5,315 bases of DNA from contig VAXA01000051.1 of NCBI GenBank assembly GCA_005883365.1, forward strand, positions 1-5,315. The letters are read 5' to 3'. This document shows, piece after piece, positions 5,300 through 5,315 of this stretch. The notes under the pieces were generated by a model. It ran no database searches and was not told the origin of the DNA. It saw only the letters and a program-made list of their open reading frames with translations. The stretch comes from Actinomycetota bacterium (GTDB lineage: Bacteria > Actinomycetota > Thermoleophilia > Gaiellales > Gaiellaceae). Numbering within the stretch: the first letter of the stretch is position 1; each line of letters opens with the position of its first letter. A program made the translations under genes and the position numbers.

Positions 5300-5305
5300 A
5301 TTATC
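5300..5305 (-). promoter_or_regulatory. -10-like element just upstream of the HIT gene
   Basis: The minus strand reads GATAAT, a 5-of-6 match to TATAAT, ending 6 nt before the GTG. A transcription start 7 nt downstream would be at the GTG itself, as in leaderless actinobacterial mRNAs. It overlaps a modest Shine-Dalgarno-like GAGGA, so a leadered transcript starting further upstream is equally possible. The -35 region lies outside the window. Confidence 0.35.
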
Positions 5306-5315
5306 CTCGGCCGAG

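Noticed and set aside
1..5315. A hidden defence system, mobile element, CRISPR array or RNA gene
   Set aside because: Coding capacity is almost fully used by seven ordinary genes; there are no spaced direct repeats, transposase, terminal repeats or tRNA/rRNA-like segments.

Overview
The window is dense, very GC-rich bacterial DNA with strong G/C bias at third codon positions, frequent GTG/TTG starts and almost no intergenic space. Together with the protein styles (Actinomycetota-like HpnC/HpnD/HpnE, a single-domain STAS protein, an M29 peptidase and a CxxC-type HIT protein), this suggests an actinobacterium. My best guess is the Thermoleophilia (Gaiellales/Solirubrobacterales). That placement is inferred from composition and protein flavour, not from any marker gene.

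Left half, minus strand (2758 down to the left edge): a tightly packed hpnC-hpnD-hpnE operon. Adjacent genes overlap by 4 bp (ATGA at 1952-1955, GTGA at 1152-1155), so translation is probably coupled. The three products together turn two farnesyl diphosphates into squalene through presqualene diphosphate (HpnD), hydroxysqualene (HpnC) and a flavin-dependent reduction (HpnE). Squalene is the precursor of hopanoids and of some C30 carotenoids. hpnE runs off the left edge. A squalene-hopene cyclase gene could lie beyond it but is not visible.

Middle: a 70-bp divergent intergenic region (2759-2828) separates hpnC from a plus-strand cluster. It holds a perfect 8-bp inverted repeat, a -10-like element placed for leaderless transcription of hpnC, and a strong Shine-Dalgarno that fixes a TTG start for the rightward gene.

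Right half, plus strand: a small STAS-domain protein of the anti-sigma-factor-antagonist type (2829-3212), an M29-family aminopeptidase-like protein (3250-4419) and a small cysteine-containing lipoprotein of unknown function (about 4443-4832, possibly starting at CTG 4416). They are closely spaced and probably co-transcribed, but no shared pathway is evident. The lipoprotein gene converges on a minus-strand HIT-family protein gene (4829-5293), and the two stop codons share one CTAG palindrome.

There is no mobile element, CRISPR array, tRNA or rRNA. I see no convincing new biological system. The points most worth a second look are the altered active-site segment of the M29 protein, the possible CTG start of the lipoprotein, the matching leaderless-type start contexts of hpnC and the HIT gene, and two perfect inverted repeats.
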